From Akebia trifoliata (lineage: Eukaryota; Streptophyta; Magnoliopsida; Ranunculales; Lardizabalaceae), in NCBI GenBank assembly GCA_017979445.1, contig JADQWC010000057.1, forward strand, positions 1 through 64,000: 64,000 nucleotides of DNA. Reading direction: 5' to 3'. The position numbers were made by a program, and so were the translations under genes. Position 1 is the stretch's first letter. Every line of letters begins with the position of its first letter. Below, one piece after another: positions 23,739 to 34,321 of the stretch. The notes beneath the pieces are model-generated. The model searched no databases. It was not told the DNA's origin and saw only the letters and a program-made list of their open reading frames with translations.

Positions 23739-23925
23739 CCATGGAGCACCATCCACAAGACTATCACGAACACTACGGTAACTCTGTTGAGTATTGAAAG
23801 GTGCATTCTTATAGGCCCCACCGATGGTGAGGAGATGGGCATAAATCCACACTATTGCCACTGAGCAATTTGTCCACAAATCGATTAAATATATGACACT
23901 TTGAGTGTAAAACATGAGGAATGTA
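23739..23925 (-). pseudogene. Captured exon of a nucleobase-ascorbate transporter (NAT)
   Basis: On the minus strand one frame gives YIPHV, then HIFNRF. After a frame change another gives VWIYAHLLTIGGAYKNAP, then TQ and GAPW. These are landmarks of plant NAT proteins (xanthine/uracil/ascorbate permease family, PF00860), where YIPHV...RF, W.YAHLLT.GGAY and APW follow in this order. The exon ends at a GGTAAGG donor next to the Trp codon, where plant NAT genes commonly have an intron. A TAG precedes YIPHV, where the family has Gln. Only this exon is present; the following exon is not found in the next 500 bases. It is best read as a host gene piece captured by a transposon. Family call rests on motif memory. 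Confidence 0.6.
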
Positions 23926-24307
23926 CTACAATTAAGTATTTTAAGGATGTTTGCACGGGTTTACAAGTAAGAAACCACTACTACTATTTCTGTCTGAGCA
24001 TAAGACTTGGATAATACTCACTTCCAAATAGATTATGAATTTGTGCCAACACCCATACAACACTCAAGCATTGACCTCAAAAGTTTTATGCTCAAGCTCA
24101 GCTTAAGTCAGTCGTATTTCCTTCTACTCACAAGCTTGGTGGGGTTAATTTTGGAAGGTTGAAGCAATAAGTGAAGCTTCAAAGTTACACTACGAAGTGT
24201 CCAATTTCATTGTGAATGTTTATTTCTTCCTGTCGAAAGGGGATTTGGAATTTGAAATCTTGAGCCCTGACGTACAGATTTTTATTAAAACTAATAATAT
24301 CCTGACT

Positions 24308-24607
24308 TCAACTTGGACAGAGGTAAGAGAAACAGAGTAAATGTGTGACAACAACAATGAATGCCAAATTTACATCAAAAAAGGGAATCATATCGACAAA
24401 AACCCAATAGCAATGTCCATCCCTAACAATATTAAGAACAAGATACCTAATCTCGTTAAAAATATCAGGATGGTGATCCAAACATAGATCAACAAACCTG
24501 ATCTGCGACAGGAATTGTAAGAAATGGGAACCTAAGGAAACCCTCCCCTTTTTAGAAGAAGAACTACTTTCCCTAAAAAGGTATCTTAACTTAAAGCTAA
24601 AATTCAT
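24308..24607 (-). other. 99-codon open frame of uncertain origin
   Basis: The frame contains LCLDHHPDIFNEIRYLVLNI followed by VRDGHCYW. The D-G-x-C signature after a short hydrophobic strand recalls the cysteine box of OTU-like proteases found in some plant transposons. The rest (hydrophobic, ending in SYLCPS) does not support this clearly. It lies between the captured NAT exon and a remnant of the transposase 5' end, so it is probably MULE-derived. I would not assign a function. Confidence 0.25.
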
Positions 24608-24721
24608 TTGTAATAATCAACCATCTTCACATATATTATGACCATTATATTTTCCTAGGCAAATATTTGAATTGGGATCGAACTCAAAATGAAAGACTAG
24701 GATACAATTCATAGTTCATAC

Positions 24722-25200
24722 GCTTGGTATCATTTTTCATTTCAACAAGGCGTCGAGATTTCGTTATGAAAATGTATATGGTTTGGGAATCTTCCGGTAC
24801 TCCAAAGAACATCTCTTTAACGTCTGCATCGTTTTCTATATCTATCTCAACGAATGGATGGCTAATAAAAGTATATTAACGAAATCTTCTTTTTATCCAT
24901 TCATTAGATTCTCCTTGCATATTGTATTTTCATATTAAGAGTGAGATTAGTTGTGACAAAATGAAAAATCTATAAAAATACTAGGAAATAATGGTACACA
25001 TTCTATCGAACATTTAAGAAACAATACATCGAACACATTAAATGCAACACGATAATCAAGTTCTAAGACACTAATAATTGTAGTTCTAACTCATGAGAAA
25101 AATATCATCTTATAATTTAAAATTCTATAAAATTTTTATAAAACTAAATAATGAAAAAATTATCATTGCATTTCTTTAAACATTAAAAATCTAATACAAC
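24722..25200 (-). pseudogene. Deletion derivative of the MULE transposase 5' end
   Basis: Bases 24722-24870 match 18722-18872 (N-terminal transposase exon) almost base for base, then jump directly to sequence equal to 19037-19370. About 165 bases of the exon are missing. The match continues through the upstream non-coding region (AACACGATAATCAAGTTCTA). It diverges where the first copy enters its palindromic array. This is a second, internally deleted copy of the same MULE end. Confidence 0.85.
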
Positions 25201-25397
25201 TCTAGAAAATCAACATTAAACATGAAACTCTAACAAATCCAAATCAATCCAAAAAATTAGTCATTTAATGATAAAATTTACATCAATCCTAAATAGTCTA
25301 AAAATTCAAATACTAATTGTACCTAATCAAATTTACAATCTCGGGTTCGAATACCCCAAAACACATACACAAACAATTTCAATTCAAATTTCTCACG

Positions 25398-25544
25398 ATC
25401 TTCACAACAGAGAGAGATAGATCGAAACTATTCTCATGATCTCCACAACAGTAAGAGATAGATCGAAACTATTCTCATGATTTCCACAACAATGAGAGAC
25501 AAAGACGGAGAAACTTACAAGTTTCTCACGTTCTAACAACGGAA

Positions 25545-25578
<34 letters not shown>
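25398..25578. repeat. ~40-bp tandem repeat and (GA)n run
   Basis: A segment reading CACAACAG then AGAGATAGATCGAAACTATTC and CTCATGAT occurs in full at about 25403 and 25443 and in part at 25485. A pure GA repeat at about 25550-25577 follows. On the minus strand this is CT-rich, as in a plant 5' leader, consistent with its position upstream of the transposase remnant. Confidence 0.8.
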
Positions 25579-25760
25579 GTCATACCTCTTCGTCTTCGAT
25601 TTCTTGTTGCACTTGTTCGAAGGAAACCCTTTCAACTGTAATTTTAGAAATTTTATCAAAAGAGACGAGGACAAAATGGTATTTTCAGTAAACATTAACA
25701 AAAGGGTATTTTCGGGAAAAAAAATTATTGGGTTACTGTTTTTACCGTTTTGGTAAAATA

Positions 25761-25804
25761 AATTAATTCTGAAAACGGTAAATTTACCGTTTTCGGAATT
25801 AATT
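25761..25804. repeat. 44-bp near-perfect palindrome
   Basis: Left arm AATTAATTCTGAAAACGGTA meets its complement with a single mismatch, centred between AAATTT bases. It is flanked by two more copies of TTTACCGTTTTGGTAAA (25741 and 25813). It could be the tip of a transposon end or a small foldback element. Confidence 0.8.
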
Positions 25805-25849
25805 GCTACAGTTTACCGTTTTGGTAAATAATTGAAAAGTTGTGCATGT

Positions 25850-26460
25850 TTTGGTAAATCTGCCTAAAAATAATCTCTATCGGACAACAGAATGAATGTG
25901 CAATTTAAATAAAGCTTCTTCACTTCAACTTCATGTTGTGTTTGGTTTGTAGGAATTGTACTTAATGTGGAAACTCATTTTCTTGAAAACAGGATTTTTC
26001 CTTGTTTGGTTGATTGTAAGAAATGGATGGAAGTCATTTTGTTGGTTGAAACCAAAATACAGATCCTACTTGGGTTCAAATGTCCAAAACCATATCCAAC
26101 TATAATAAGTCAATCCATTTTTTTTCTTTTATACATCGCCGGCTTCATAAATTAAGGAGTCCATCACAATCTAAAGTCGATCTATAGTGGATTGAGGAAT
26201 CTCATCAACAAAAACCATTTTAACCATTTTGAATTGGTTTTTCCTTGTTCCAATTGTGGTTAACGTCTTTGGTGTTTGCCTAACACAATCTATATGCAAT
26301 TTATTTGACATTAGTGCAAGTCTATTCTCAATTGATAATTAATCTAAATTCAAAAAATAATCGCTTAATATAAAAAAATATAAAAAAATAAAAAGATAGT
26401 TAGAAATCACCTATAAAGTTGATTTTAGCTAGTTTCACCAATAATTTGAATCTAGCTGGG
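25850..26460. other. Non-coding DNA upstream of captured gene pieces
   Basis: No exon recognised. It may include the promoter or terminal sequence of the element carrying the fragments downstream, but I cannot find its 5' end. Confidence 0.35.
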
Positions 26461-26461
26461 A

Positions 26462-26716
26462 TTCATCAAGATTTATGTGGTTCTTAAATGCGTGACTGGT
26501 GGTGAATTATTTGATAGAATTGTAAGGAAGCTTCTGTTACATTAATCTTTTTTCATATATTTTCAAATGTCTGAAATAGTAAGTTGTTTATTTATTTTAT
26601 TTTTATTTTTTATGTTGTATTTGACATCTATGAAGTGTAATTCATATAGGCATTGAGAGAGAAGCTTTCAAAAGCCAAAGGAAGGAAGCTCACCAACAGT
26701 TACTGGACAGTGTAAG
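26462..26716 (+). pseudogene. CIPK-type protein kinase fragments
   Basis: Bases 26468-26530 encode KIYVVLKCVTGGELFDRIVR, the hinge and alphaD region of CBL-interacting (SnRK3) kinases, where the family has YIVLE.VTGGELFD.I. About 26660-26712 continues with GRKL, then, one base out of frame, QQLLDSVS, corresponding to the next helix (RRYFQQLID.V.YCH). The space between them looks like an intron. The catalytic loop and everything else are absent. This is a broken, transposed gene piece, not a kinase gene. Confidence 0.6.
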
Positions 26717-26771
26717 CTAATTAGGTAATCTCATGCTCTGTATTAAAATGGAATACTATCCCTTTGTTTGT

Positions 26772-26850
26772 TTAACGGTTTGGGTCTAAGAAACAATAAT
26801 CTAAGTGGCTCATTTCGACGACTTACCCACTTTGTACTATTTGACTTTCA
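26772..26850 (+). pseudogene. Possible leucine-rich-repeat fragment
   Basis: The frame reads GLGLRNNNLSGSFRRL and ends at a CAGG. LxLxxNxLSG is the plant LRR consensus. The piece is short (about 25 codons) and could match by chance. It sits between the kinase pieces and the RNA-binding-protein exons, all on the plus strand. Confidence 0.35.
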
Positions 26851-27637
26851 GGTACGATTTGTTAAAACCTGCCCTTGATATACTACTTTTTGTTTTGGCT
26901 TATCATTTGTATCTTGAAAATTCGGATGATTGGTTATTGCATACAACCTGTGGAACAAAAAATATAAATTTATTTTGAAATTTTATGCCATTCTTTTCCA
27001 AAATATTCCTCATATTTATCTCTTGTATAGCAAAGGCAACTCTAGCATATATATGTACATATGCAACATTTTCTTAGTTGGAACTGACTGAATGTGCTTG
27101 TTGATTTGTTTAGATTCCATTAACATGGATTTGGGAGGAATGGCTTTCACAGTATGGATATTCTATTAATTAGTTTTATCTTTGGATGTCGTAACTTCAA
27201 TTTGCGGTTAAGAATAATGCTAAAGTGACCGCAAGATTGGACCTCACATCGCACACCCTGACATGAAAGAGTATGGGAACCATAGATGCTTTCCCTCGAG
27301 ATATGAAGTTATGAATGTTTAAGCTGTGAAAAATTTTCATATTGCATTATTTGAATTTATTTATATTTATACATTTCAAGTATAAAGTACTGTGTTCTTC
27401 ATGGAAATCATATATGTGTAACTTGTTCTTTATGATGATTTGTTGCGTCGGCGATTGCATTGAAACTAATTCTTTTGCAATTATGGACATGAAGAGTAAT
27501 TGTGTATCACTTTATAGGAATTCCAATTTCATTGTGCTAAGTTCAAATATCTTCATTCCTTATGCACTTTTTTTCCGTTGTTTCTATTTATCACATATTA
27601 GGTCTGTTTCCAAGAGAACTAAATCATGTTGAAATAG
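26851..27637. other. Spacer between captured fragments
   Basis: AT-rich. Short open segments occur around 27121-27156 (MDLGGMAFT) and 27225-27280 without recognisable family. Confidence 0.35.
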
Positions 27638-27956
27638 GAAATGACTATTGAAGAGTATCATCAGAAGGTATTGGAAGAGAAGACTGAGGAGAGGAAAATC
27701 AACTTGGATAAGGACTTTGAATCTATGCCACAACTTTCAAATAAAAAGGGAAATGATGATATCTCTATTAAATTGGTGAAAACTTAAATTGACTAAAACT
27801 TGTGAAATATATTCTTTTTTTTCTACCAAATAATGATTTTGATACCAAATATTTTGACTATCTTCCCATTTATTTCTGTATCAGAGATCTGACAAGGATA
27901 AGCAACCCAAAGTTACACTGGATGGCGTTCAAAACCGGATGATAATAACGAGACAG
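27638..27956 (+). pseudogene. Fragment of an RGG-repeat RNA-binding protein (HABP4/PAI-RBP1 type)
   Basis: Exon 27638-27775 (AG before, GTGAAA after) encodes MTIEEYHQKVLEEKTEERKI, then LDKDFESM, QLSNKKGNDDI and IKL. Exon 27885-27956 starts RSDKDKQPK. Plant RGGA-like proteins have MTLEEYEK.LEEK...ERKVD.DKE...MQQLSNKK..D.IFIKLGSDKDKRK at their C-terminal third, so order and spacing agree. The family's segment between LEEK and EERK is missing, and the neighbouring RGG-rich exons are absent. Fragment of a host gene carried with the CIPK and LRR pieces. Confidence 0.7.
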
Positions 27957-27959
27957 GTA

Positions 27960-29079
27960 ATGAGATTGTCTCTCCTAGTGGGTAAGTGTTCTTTGGTAAT
28001 GGTTGGCATTCTCAACCTAGAGTTTTGATATTAATATGTATGTCAACTTCTAATTTTCTCTCATTAATTAGTAGGTGGAGATACATAGAGAACTTGATTC
28101 TAGTTAGATGGACACACTGTTTATGCCCATATGGAGAGAGCTATTTTAGTTATCTTTTCATAAAAATGACTGACATTATTGAGTCCCTTCATTTTGCAAT
28201 GTCCTTGCTCAGTCTCTTCTGTGTGACATTGTCATTGTAACACATCCTGTTAAGTGTATTGCTTTTATAACAACTGATTCCTGATTTTGAATTTTCTTTT
28301 ACATTACTTGGTTCAACAGTGAGCACTTGGAAATGGGAGAGAATATAATTGAAGATGTTTTTATACCTAAACCCTCCGTCAACCCCTTACGATTTCGCCA
28401 GGGTTTTGAGGTTTTCACATAAAGAATTGCCGGTGATATTCTCATACTCGTGGAGACTCGAAGACTATTAAGATCTTCACTTTTAAGAGAGTGCGAGTTC
28501 TTCTACTCTTTCTCTAATTCTTGATTTTCATTTTTATTTGCTCAAATTTTTTGTTTTCTTCTCTTTCTGCGGTTGTTGTAATCTATGCTTGACTGGTTAA
28601 TGGACTCACTATCTCCCTCTAATTTCTTGCATGTTTTTCTTGTATATTAGATTAAAGATTCGCAACATTTCTTCGATTTATCTTTATATATATTTTTATT
28701 TCATTTTTCTACTTTTTAGTGTGCTAATGGAATTTTGATAATTTTTTAAACTTGATTTTGGCGATATTTGTGGACATGTTCTTTTTTAGATTTTATTCAG
28801 AAAATTTAATGAATTCAAAATGAAGGCATTTTGGTATTTTCCTTTTAATCTATTTAGAAGACTGAGGTCAAGGGGGCATGTCTTAAACATGAAGGTGCAA
28901 AGGGCTTGGAAGCAGGTAAAAAAAATTCTAGGTTGAAATCAATGAATATGGTATTTTCCTTGTAGACTGGGATCAAGGGGACATGTTAGCAATTTTAAAA
29001 CATGGGTATTTCCAATATTAAGCAAAATGTGTGGTGCATGTTTAAAATTATAATTGTTTTTTTTTTTTTTTTTAAATTA
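27960..29079. other. Non-coding interior of the fragment-carrying element
   Basis: No gene. Bases about 28830-28890 and 28945-28990 share GGTATTTTCCTT, then GACTG(A/G)G(G/A)TCAAGGGG and ACATG-type sequence, an imperfect duplication about 110 bases apart. The CT-rich tract at 28495-28570 could be a leader. Confidence 0.4.
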
Positions 29080-29560
29080 TTCTTATAGCGACGGCCTTAA
29101 CCGTAGCTAAAAGCTTATTTAAAAAAGGGTCCCGGTCAGCACCAAACATTTTGGCCAACATTTTAGCCAACCATTTTTGTCCTACATGGGTTAGAAGTTT
29201 TGGAATTGGCTGATTTTTGGTGATGATGATCTCCTCACCGTAGAGATCATCCTCACCAAAAATCAGCCAATTCCAAAACTTCTAACCCACGTTTTGAAAA
29301 ATGTTTTGCCAAAATGTTTGGTGCTGAAGATTCCCTTTAAAAATATGCTCATTAACATGTAGTGACAGCCACTAGTGACTGTAGCTATAAGTCCAAACTT
29401 TTTCGTTTACTTGGCTGGCCATCGATACAACATATAGCGATGGTACTTTTAGCGGCAAGCAATGACGGTCAGGCTGGCTATCTTTGTATCCTTTTGCTAT
29501 GATTTTTGTTGGTTATAGTGAGGGTTATGACCGTCGCTATAACAGAATTTTGTAGTAGTG
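29080..29560. mobile_element. CACTA (En/Spm-type) transposon end
   Basis: The block ends TTTTGTAGTAGTG at 29548-29560, the complement of CACTACTACAAAA, a standard plant CACTA terminus. Inside are several copies of the subterminal motif TATAGCGACGG or variants (29088, about 29385, about 29435, and inverted near 29530). The next three bases are ACT. No partner CACTACTACAAAA end is visible upstream in this window. The element is thus truncated or its 5' end has diverged. The captured fragments at 26.4-28.0 kb may belong to it. Confidence 0.7.
29125..29338. mobile_element. Foldback MITE (family M, copy 2), single hairpin
   Basis: Terminal inverted repeats share CAGCACCAAACATTTTGGC. The centre is one hairpin with GGGTTAGAAGTTTTGGAATT and GGCTGATTTTTGGTGATGAT and the complementary arm. 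It is nested in the CACTA end and therefore younger than it. Confidence 0.8.
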
Positions 29561-31200
29561 ACTATATGATGTTGCTTTGATAATGAACTACATGATTTGG
29601 GATACTAGAAAGTGCCTAGAGCTTAGGGTCCTACTTACAGTTTCACCCAGGTTCTCACATGGAGGTTTAATTCCAAGCAAGTTGTCCCAAGTTACATAAG
29701 AAGAGTAGGGGTTTTGTAAGCCAAGGTTCTAATGAAAAACCAAACAAAAGAGTTTGAGAGGGGAGATCGAGAGGGGAGAGGGGGATTCAATAATAGTAAG
29801 AGACTTAAAACTTGGCTCCTACCTTAGTCTTCTTCTTGCTCTTGTCTTTCTTCTTCTCCTTATTGGATCTTCAAAATGGGTTGAGATAGAATTTGGACAC
29901 AGTTTTGGGGGCTTAGAGATTCTTGAGAGACAAATTTGACAAAATTTTGGCAGGGAGGAAACTCTTTTTTTTTACCATACTTTGGGAGATTTCTTCATTA
30001 ATTTATAGCAATTCTAGATATTTAGGAATATAATGATTCACACACCACAAATTCAACTTAATTACAAGAATTCTTAGGTATTAGACCTTGAATACACTTG
30101 GTCAAAAAGGCCTTGATGGTGAATTAGAACTTAATGAGTTTCACCAATCAAGAAGATTAAAGGATAAGAGTGTAATTGTCCTCAAAGTCTCTAGAGAAAT
30201 CATTGGAGGATATAGTCATTCCATGCAAATTTGAATTGGTCCTTGCTTGTGGAATGGCCCAGGCAAGAAAATCAATGGTTCTACCCTCTAGAACGAACCC
30301 GACTAAATCTAGCTTGGTCCATGCCTAAAGGATGGATCCACCTTTGTTTAGCTGAAAAACTTTCCTCCTCAACTCGTTTGCCTTTCAAAAACTCCAAGTC
30401 TCGGAAAGCTTTTGGGAATGAATCTAAGATTGCCCACGAAATGTCAATTTCAGGGTATCTACAATTGTCCATCTTTGCAAGAGTTACTTCTGTAGTGAAT
30501 TGCAAAGAATCACCTGAGTAGGCTCACATTGAAGAGCCTTTCGATCTAAATAGAACACTCTCTAACCACAATGGTTGGATAGGAGAAAAAAAAATGATCT
30601 TCCCCAACTTGGAGTCTAACAGGGTTCAGATCTACCCTCTGACCGCTGATTTATATAGCAATGATATCGTTACTTTGTTGGAAACCTGAAAGAGATCATC
30701 ACTTATATAACCAACGAGATTGTCACTTTGAAATAAAAAAAAAATCAGCCACCTAACTACATTATATCAGTGAGATCGTCACTTTGGAAAATGTGTGATC
30801 TCTCACTTCATGTTTTGGGAATTAAAATGAATAGTGAGCCGAAAAGGGAATTTCGTCAAAAGTTGATCACGTTTTGGTAAAAAAAAACAAAAAAAGAGGA
30901 GTGAAAATTTGAATGGCTGAAGTGGTAAGCAAGCATGATTTTGCATAATCCCTAATATCCAAAGCCTTGGCATAAAATTCGCACTCATATTGTTTGTAGA
31001 ATAGATTCTTTCATTTATAAATGAAAGAATAAAAAGAAAAGAAATAAAGCAAATTCGAAGTTAGTGGGACAAAAACAGAATCAAATGCTCCCACTTTAAA
31101 AATGTATATATTAACACTATTTCCCAACACAGACCAGCACGCTAACAATCTCCTTTCCCATATTTATCTTTTAAATAAAGAGTTAGAGCATCTGGTGCCA
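29561..31200. other. LTR-like remnant and upstream region of the lectin gene
   Basis: Bases about 30036-30072 (CACACACCACAAATTCAACT and following) match 62789-62820 in the LTR fragment near the right end, so part of 29.6-30.5 kb derives from that LTR family. An open frame on each strand at 30231-30521 shows no recognisable family. Bases 30640-30810 carry three loose repeats of a GA(G/T)ATCGT(C/T)ACTTTG motif. A TATA-like tract (TTTAAATAAA) near 31170 could serve the lectin gene. Confidence 0.4.
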
Positions 31201-31216
31201 CCTCCTCTTCGTCCAC

Positions 31217-33711
31217 ATGGTATGAAATACAAACAAACTTTATATTAGTAAAATCTTTGCTAGTTAATTGAATTACGAATCAATGGATGCTCTCAATTGT
31301 AAATTATTTTATTTTATATAAATTACTTCTATTTAAATTATTAAAAATTAATTCTTTTACTAATTAATAAAAAAAATCAACACCATCGATCGAAGGTAAT
31401 CGGGATTCTTTCTAGGATAAATCCATTAAGGTGGTCCCAAAGGGGGAATTTATGTGTTTGTTTTGTGAATGAAGGATGGTGAGAAGAAGGTTGGAGGAAG
31501 AAAGAAGACTATAAATGTTGGACCATGGGGAGGTAATGGAGGGAGCAATTGGGATGATGGGAGCTACAGTGGGGTCAGAGAAATCACGCTCGTTTATGAC
31601 CGTTGCATTGATTCCATCAGAGTTGAGTATGATAAGAATGGTAAACCTGTTTTAGCAGAAAAACATGGAGGCCAAGGAGGCAATCGGACGGTGAAGGTAA
31701 GCCCAAACAAATCTTTCACCAACTTTCCATTTTTTTTTTAAACTTATGTAGTTGTTGATCATCTCTTGAAATTTGAACCAATGAGGATATGTGCTTAGAC
31801 CCATAGCTCAGTTGGTTTGACACATTGCAAAACAACTTTTGAGGTCGTGGGTTCAAGTCTAGCTTACCTGTCAAAAAACAAATATTGAATGAAATAATTT
31901 ACCCGAATTCTTAATTGAATAAAAAAAATGTACCTTGGGTTTGAATGGTCGAATAATTATATTATATTATATAGTTTTTCTTACAAAAGTGACGTTTATA
32001 TGATATAGGAATTGATTCGATTCAAACCTAATATAATTGTGTTAATTGATCAGATATGGATTCTAGTATTGATATCGGATTAAAAAAACGAATCGAATAA
32101 GGACTGGATTGGTCCCAGATCGACATTATTTGATTGGGTCTCAACAGGACTGGAATATTTTAGGAGAATTTACAGGCACTATGTAAATTTTTTTTTTTTC
32201 TGAAATTACTGAATCAATCAAGTTTTTATTTATATTTATAAAACTCGCCACATACCGATTTGCTTAACGAAACAACATTTGTTTTCCTCTGAAATGGTTA
32301 TTTGATGCATAGTCGTTGAGCGGATCATATGATATATTTACATTTATGCTCTTAGTCAAGTAATTATACCAAAATGAAAATGCTAGTCTCAAACAACATT
32401 TGAGGTTCTTCATTAAAGAAAGTAAGAAACAGCTGGAATGGGAGGATGCCCTTAGTGATTAACAGGCAAAAAGATAACTGAAAATTTTGTCAAAACTCTA
32501 AGAAACTAGAACTGATCTCGAAAAAAATATTTAGTTTTCCTCACATCCCAGCCATATGTTTGATGGGAGCTTCATACCTTGTTCTGGGTTAGAAAAGTCT
32601 ATACCAAAATACTTGACAATTTTGGTAAAATGGCCATATTTTTTAAAACATGGATCTAAAGGTCTTTAACAAAAATATGGACAATTTAAGACCCACTTTT
32701 TAAAACATTATTTTGACAAAGATCTTTTTAAATATTATTTAAAAAATGACTAAAATGTCATTTTAAAGTTTTGAAGAAATAATCACCTTCTCATGACACG
32801 TGACAGTGGCCTCCATGTGTTGATAAATATTTTAAATGCCCTATGTTTTAAATTTATGATAAATGACTTAAAAACCATTGATTTTTCTTCCCAAAATCAG
32901 TCGTCTCCAACCTATTGGATGTGGATGGTGGTGGTGATGATGATGATGATGATGGTCATTTTTCAATAGTCTATAAGAGAAGATCAAGTCAAAAGACATC
33001 CCAGCAATTTTAAAAGATTGGGGTAACTCAAATATTCACCAAAATGTGAAGTGGTATATATATAGGGGGTGCTCAAGGAACATATGTAAAAACAATCATT
33101 TTTCAAAATATGGGTTAGAAGTTTCGGATTGAGCTGATTTTTTGTGACTGAGAAGATCATGCATATATATATTTGAAAGATCTAAGTATTTAATGATATA
33201 ATACTTTAAAAGGTCTCGTAATAATGTCCTACAAGTGTCCCTCAAAAGGTATATTTTTCTTGACAAGACCTTTTGGTCCATGTTTTTAAAAAGTATGGTC
33301 AAGGTGACTTCCCCCAAAAAAATATATCAGAAACTTATACTCAATTTATATGGTTCATGCTAGGTTACACTGCGATACCCAGAAGAGTTCCTGACTGCTG
33401 TAAGCGGCCACTATAGTCCTGTAGTGCATGGTGGCTCCCCTGTGATCCGATCACTCACTTTCAAGACCAACCATAGAAGTTTTGGGCCATTCGGAGTAGA
33501 AGAAGGGACACCATTCTCATTTCCCATGGATGGAGGCTTGATTGTAGGCTTCAAAGGGAGAAGTGGTTGGTATTTGGATGCTATTGGTTTTAGTTTGTCT
33601 CGTTTCAACACATTGAAACTCTTTGATAGACTGCATACGATGGTCCAGAAACTCCTTGGCCAGAAAAATGATGAAACTCCCGACGGCAAGGGAAACAAGG
33701 CTCATGCATAG
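31217..33711 (+). CDS. Jacalin-related lectin, single domain
   Basis: Three exons: 31217-31219 (the ATG alone, donor GTATGA), 31475-31696 (donor GTAAGC) and 33364-33711 (acceptor TAG, stop TAG). They join in frame to a 190-aa protein. A tiny first exon is common in plant jacalin genes. The alternative start is the ATG at 31469, directly after an in-frame TGA, which would give 192 aa without exon 1. The jacalin fold (PF01419) spans residues 14-154: GPWGGNGG near the start, REITLVYD, a GGQGGNRTVKV strand, HGGSPVIRSLTF, GPFGVEEGTPFSFP, and the sugar-binding loop GRSGWYLDAIG (140-150) with the GWYLD typical of mannose-type members. A polar 36-residue tail follows. There is no signal peptide, as expected for cytosolic/nuclear mannose-binding JRLs, which are often stress-induced. 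Intron 2 holds a SINE-like piece and a MITE fragment. No disabling change seen. Confidence 0.88.
31797..31870 (+). mobile_element. tRNA-derived SINE head in lectin intron 2
   Basis: TAGCTCAGTTGG (31805) fits a pol III A box. GGTTCAAGTC about 45 bases later (near 31849), after GAGGTCGTG, fits a B box. The flanking arms do not pair as an acceptor stem and the T stem is broken, so this is a tRNA-like SINE promoter rather than a working tRNA gene. Its 3' end is not defined. Confidence 0.55.
31871..33062. other. Lectin intron 2 sequence
   Basis: AT-rich intron. The only distinct item is a (GAT/GGT)n microsatellite at about 32928-32955. Nothing else recognised. Confidence 0.5.
33063..33165. mobile_element. 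Half of a foldback MITE (family M, copy 3)
   Basis: CAAAATATGGGTTAGAAGTT and GAGCTGATTTTTTGTGA followed by GAGAAGATCAT reproduce one arm of the family M hairpin. The other arm is missing. Confidence 0.6.
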
Positions 33712-34321
33712 TGTCACTCATCCATATTTTTTAGTGTATTAAAATATGTCTAAGGTTAAAACTTTTTCTTCTTCTCCAGATCCTTTTGATATGAATGCAA
33801 ATGCATGAGGCTTTGATCCCAAATATCTTTTATTACCTCTCAAAGACTACCACTTTAACAAGGTGCATGGTTTTGGAAATTGTCCAAGATTGAGGTGATT
33901 TTTTATGGTTTGTTAGAAAAGTAGATCCAAAAAATTCATATTATGGAAAACTCTTTGTTTTGATTTACCTTGGAAGAATATAATCCAACAAGAGAAAAAC
34001 AATTCTTCTATCCAATGATGATAGAGCATATAATCTGTAAATCAAATGAAAGTGAGAAAAGTATTTATCAGTTTTGATTGTTGATAAACCGAGGCACAAG
34101 CCTAAAAGTGATAATGGCCCAATAACACTATAAATTGATGTTGAAGGAACAACTACCTCCCAGGTTTCAACGATCCTATCTCTATGATTAGTACTAGCTA
34201 AAATGACTCAATCAAATCTGTTGATGGCATGTACTTCAAAAAGGAAAAAATGATAGGGAATGTAGTCTCAAAAAGGATCGATTGAGATGAATGTCATGAC
34301 CCGATTTTTGAATATATATAT
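33712..34321. other. Downstream of the lectin, no gene recognised
   Basis: Probable lectin 3' UTR at first, then AT-rich DNA. Bases 33950-34280 contain fragments with a coding look but several stops in every frame. I could not assign them. Confidence 0.35.

Noticed and set aside
23968..23984. CACTACTACTATTTC as the missing 5' end of the CACTA element
   Set aside because: It departs from CACTACTACAAAA after nine bases, lacks the subterminal TATAGCGACGG motifs and lies beyond a MULE remnant.
30231..30521. Overlapping open frames on both strands as a gene
   Set aside because: Neither resembles a known family; the area is partly LTR-derived.
31801..31872. tRNA gene
   Set aside because: A and B boxes are present but acceptor and T stems do not pair; called a SINE head instead.
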